DNA from: Siphonodentalium dalli
Taxonomy: Eukaryota > Mollusca > Scaphopoda > Gadilida > Siphonodentaliidae
Assembly (NCBI GenBank): GCA_032622095.1
Contig: CP136063.1
Coordinates: 12,193,814 to 12,257,813 of the forward strand
Direction of reading: 5' to 3'
DNA length: 64,000 bases
Both the position numbers and the translations under genes were made by a program. Positions 61,725 through 64,000 of this stretch are shown here, piece by piece (within the stretch, counting starts at the first letter, position 1; every line of letters begins with the position of its first letter). The notes below the pieces were generated by a model. That model worked only from the letters and a program-made list of their open reading frames with translations. It made no database searches and was not told where the DNA came from.

Positions 61725-62067
61725 TGCAATTAACTCATGAAATCTCCTGATGGATCGTGGTCATGTACGACTTATTCAATTAGTCGTTTACAGATAATCA
61801 TATACATAGTTAGGGACATACTCAGACCACGTTCTAGGGTTGGTCAATGCTGGCAGTAAAGACACATGTATAATATGTAAGATCTGTCATTATCGTCTGT
61901 TGGTCTCAAGCCGAGAGTTCCGGTTCAATTCCCGGCACAAACTTATCGCCGTCTCTGGTTCCGGTTAATTAAATTGAATTGCTCAGAAACCTAATTTTAC
62001 AAACATCATGTCTGTATTTGGTGAATACCCCTCATTTGAAGGACATATATTCTTTATTGTCCCTTTG

Positions 62068-62258
62068 TTAGGAGAGAGATGACGTGACTCTAAACCGTCC
62101 GGTATTGTACACGTAGGCTGTGTTTTCATCTATCGTTTCGTGAATGGTGCTTTTAATCACAACCACATATTTAGACGCACGTTTATGGCGCCCAAAACGA
62201 TATTTCCTTTGTTCGATTGATACGAGATCCTTCCGTGTCTTCTTCTTCTTCTCTTTAA
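62068..62258 (-). pseudogene. Unknown minus-strand ORF relic, unit 4
   Basis: This is the homologue of 713-973. The C-terminal part is open, there are four AAG codons in the Lys tract, and the upstream frame is broken by the same extra base as in units 2 and 3. A minus-strand AATAAA follows the stop. Confidence 0.3.
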
Positions 62259-62536
62259 ACTATCCATCCATTTAGAGGAAACCATTCTGGTATGTACATT
62301 AGGTAGATTGATAAAACAACAATTGGATACATCTGCGTATATGCCTATCAGACAAGGGACAGCGATCGGTATATTGAACGGTGTAGATGTTAGCACTATA
62401 TGGTGGATTAATGATAGGCGTCACTGACACCAGTCGCTGCCACGGACGTTGAACATCGATCGACCAAAAATGAACTGCAACTTGTCCATAAATACTGCCA
62501 CTTCGCGAGATATGGCAATGGACATATAGGACTATC

Positions 62537-62544
62537 TGACGTCA
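62537..62544. promoter_or_regulatory. CRE-like palindrome TGACGTCA, unit 4 site 1
   Basis: A perfect octamer 103 bases before the zinc-finger ATG, in the same context as unit 3. Confidence 0.45.
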
Positions 62545-62593
62545 CGAGGAGACAAACCTGTAAACAGCGGATATATAGCATTATAGGGCTATC

Positions 62594-62601
62594 TGACGTC
62601 A
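62594..62601. promoter_or_regulatory. CRE-like palindrome TGACGTCA, unit 4 site 2
   Basis: A perfect octamer 46 bases before the ATG and 57 bases after the first site. Confidence 0.45.
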
Positions 62602-62646
62602 CGAGATAAACAACGGATGTATAGGGCTACCTGACTATTCCACACA

Positions 62647-63453
62647 ATGGGAGATGCTAACACAGGGAATAAACGACATGATTGTGACGTCTGTTGGAAA
62701 CTGTTCACCACTTCAAGCAGCTTGGTGAGACATAAGAGAATCCACACCGGAGATAAACCTTACCATTGTGATATATGCGGGAAATCATTTAATACATCAA
62801 GTCACTTGGTGACACATAAGAGAATCCACACCGGAGATAAACCTTACCATTGTGATATATGCAGCAAATCATTTACTGCATCGAGCAACTTGGTGACACA
62901 TAAGAGAATCCACACCGGAGATAAACCTTATTGTTGTGATATATGCCGGAAATCATTTAATGATTCCGGCGACTTGGTGAAACATAAGAGAATCCACACC
63001 GGAGATAAACCTTACCATTGTGATATATGCGGGAAATCATTTAATACATCGAGCTACTTGGTGAGACATAAGAGAATCCACACCGGAGATAAACCTTATC
63101 ATTGTGATATATGCGGGAAATTATTTAATCGATTGAGCCACTTGGTGAGACATAAGAGAATCCACACCGGAGATAAACCTTATTGTTGTGATATATGCGG
63201 GAAATCATTTAATGATTCCGGCGACTTGGTGGTACATATGAGAATCCACACCGGAGATAAACCTTATCGTTGTGATATATGCGGGAAATCATTTAATCAA
63301 TCCAGCATCTTGGTGAGACATAAGAGAATCCACACCCGAGATAAAGCTCAACATTGTGATATATGAGGGAAATCGTTCAATACATCGATATACTTGGCGA
63401 TTCATAAGAGAATCCACACCGGAGATAAACCTCATCATGGTGATATAACATAA
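62647..63453 (+). pseudogene. Zinc-finger gene copy, unit 4, nonsense-truncated
   Basis: The original frame is 268 codons, as in unit 3. A TGC-to-TGA change at 63,364-63,366 destroys the second Cys of finger 9 and ends the protein at 239 residues. Eight complete C2H2 fingers remain. The Gln codon of finger 8, mutated in unit 3, is intact here, so the two copies were disabled independently. The linker before finger 9 is degraded (TRDKAQ), as in unit 3. Finger helices match unit 3 closely, except TASSNLVT for TESSNLVT in finger 3 and LVT for LVR in finger 2. An eight-finger product remains plausible. Confidence 0.7.
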
Positions 63454-63572
63454 CATAACATTTATTAGCATAAAACACCATGTAAGGCAGTATGCACAAA
63501 ATACAATATTAATTAAATACAACAAGTATTATACAACAAGTGATGTAGTTATTTCATTGAATATATAATTTG

Positions 63573-64000
63573 TTATTCGATCTTCAATGGATTTCTTTTT
63601 CGGTTTGAAATGTCGACCTTTTCAATGGATAAATTGTGGTTACTAATCCTTATCCGTGCAAAACGCGTTCTATCTTCCACACATTTTGTTCCGATAAGAT
63701 ATTTCTCCATAGAATAGTTATCTTTAAAAAGCCTATAAGTTCGTAATTTATTTTCACCACTTTTCTTGTTGTCATCAGATCGATTTGATAAATTCGGCGA
63801 CGTGTTCATTTCGTAATCTTTACTTAAGTTTACCGACAATGACATTAAATTTGTTGTTTGATATATGCCGGGATCTAAATCGATGTCATATGCCTCTAGT
63901 ATTCTAAATATTGACGTTGACATACTTTTCTGCGCTCTTTGTTCACACATAGCATTGTATAAAATATCATTTCGAGTATGTGAGGTCAACTTAAGTGCAT
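63573..64000 (-). pseudogene. Antisense reverse-transcriptase C-terminal relic, unit 4 (cut by window end)
   Basis: This is nearly identical to the unit 3 relic, including KLRTYRLFK, EKYLIGTKCVEDR and the one-base frameshift after NLSIEK. Its upstream end lies outside the window, so the true extent is unknown. Confidence 0.5.

Larger units (their letters stand above)
61725..62646. other. Upstream block of unit 4
   Basis: This is collinear with the other upstream blocks and free of the MITEs found in units 1 and 3. It holds the minus-strand ORF relic, a B-box-like GGTTCAATTCC (61,922-61,932) and two CRE sites. Confidence 0.7.

Overview
The window looks like nuclear DNA of a marine invertebrate. 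A mollusc is my best guess, not proven. It is AT-rich, has no prokaryotic operon structure, and carries C2H2 zinc-finger ORFs with TGDKPY linkers (vertebrates mostly use TGEKPY). It also holds a relic resembling the C-terminal region of invertebrate reverse-transcriptase proteins, many non-autonomous DNA transposons, and large satellite arrays.

The dominant structure is a head-to-tail series of four copies of one compound unit. In order, each unit holds: an upstream block with paired CRE-like sites, a zinc-finger (ZNF) ORF, an antisense reverse-transcriptase relic, a short TTACGTAA-bearing minisatellite, a satellite of 72-79 bp monomers, an AT-rich post-array block, and a lone satellite monomer at the junction with the next unit. 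Unit 1 spans about 1-17,530, unit 2 17,531-28,088, unit 3 28,089-61,724, and unit 4 starts at 61,725 and is cut by the window end. Without satellite and insertions the core is about 4.2 kb. The satellite part ranges from about 0.6 kb (unit 1) to about 28 kb (unit 3).

Only unit 1 keeps an uninterrupted ZNF ORF, with 11 fingers. Unit 2 has a 5' deletion, and units 3 and 4 each carry a different premature stop. Unit 1 is loaded with transposons: a 323-bp element with TTA target duplication, a 6.2-kb element with TTA target duplication holding a nested 4.6-kb repeat, a second copy of that repeat at 12.8-17.3 kb, and two elements with TTAA target duplication. Unit 2 carries a 2.29-kb foldback element and a nearly perfect 3,581-bp tandem duplication. 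Unit 3 has a 273-bp element with an 8-bp target duplication and the giant satellite at 30.8-34.7 and 35.9-60.2 kb, which shows higher-order repeats of 1,050 bp and several kb.

Because the four units are aligned paralogues, empty and filled sites can be read directly, and most insertion boundaries here come from that comparison. The satellite has evidently expanded as part of a zinc-finger-gene unit. Whether the protein binds the satellite or the transposons around it is open. No rRNA, complete tRNA or CRISPR locus was seen.
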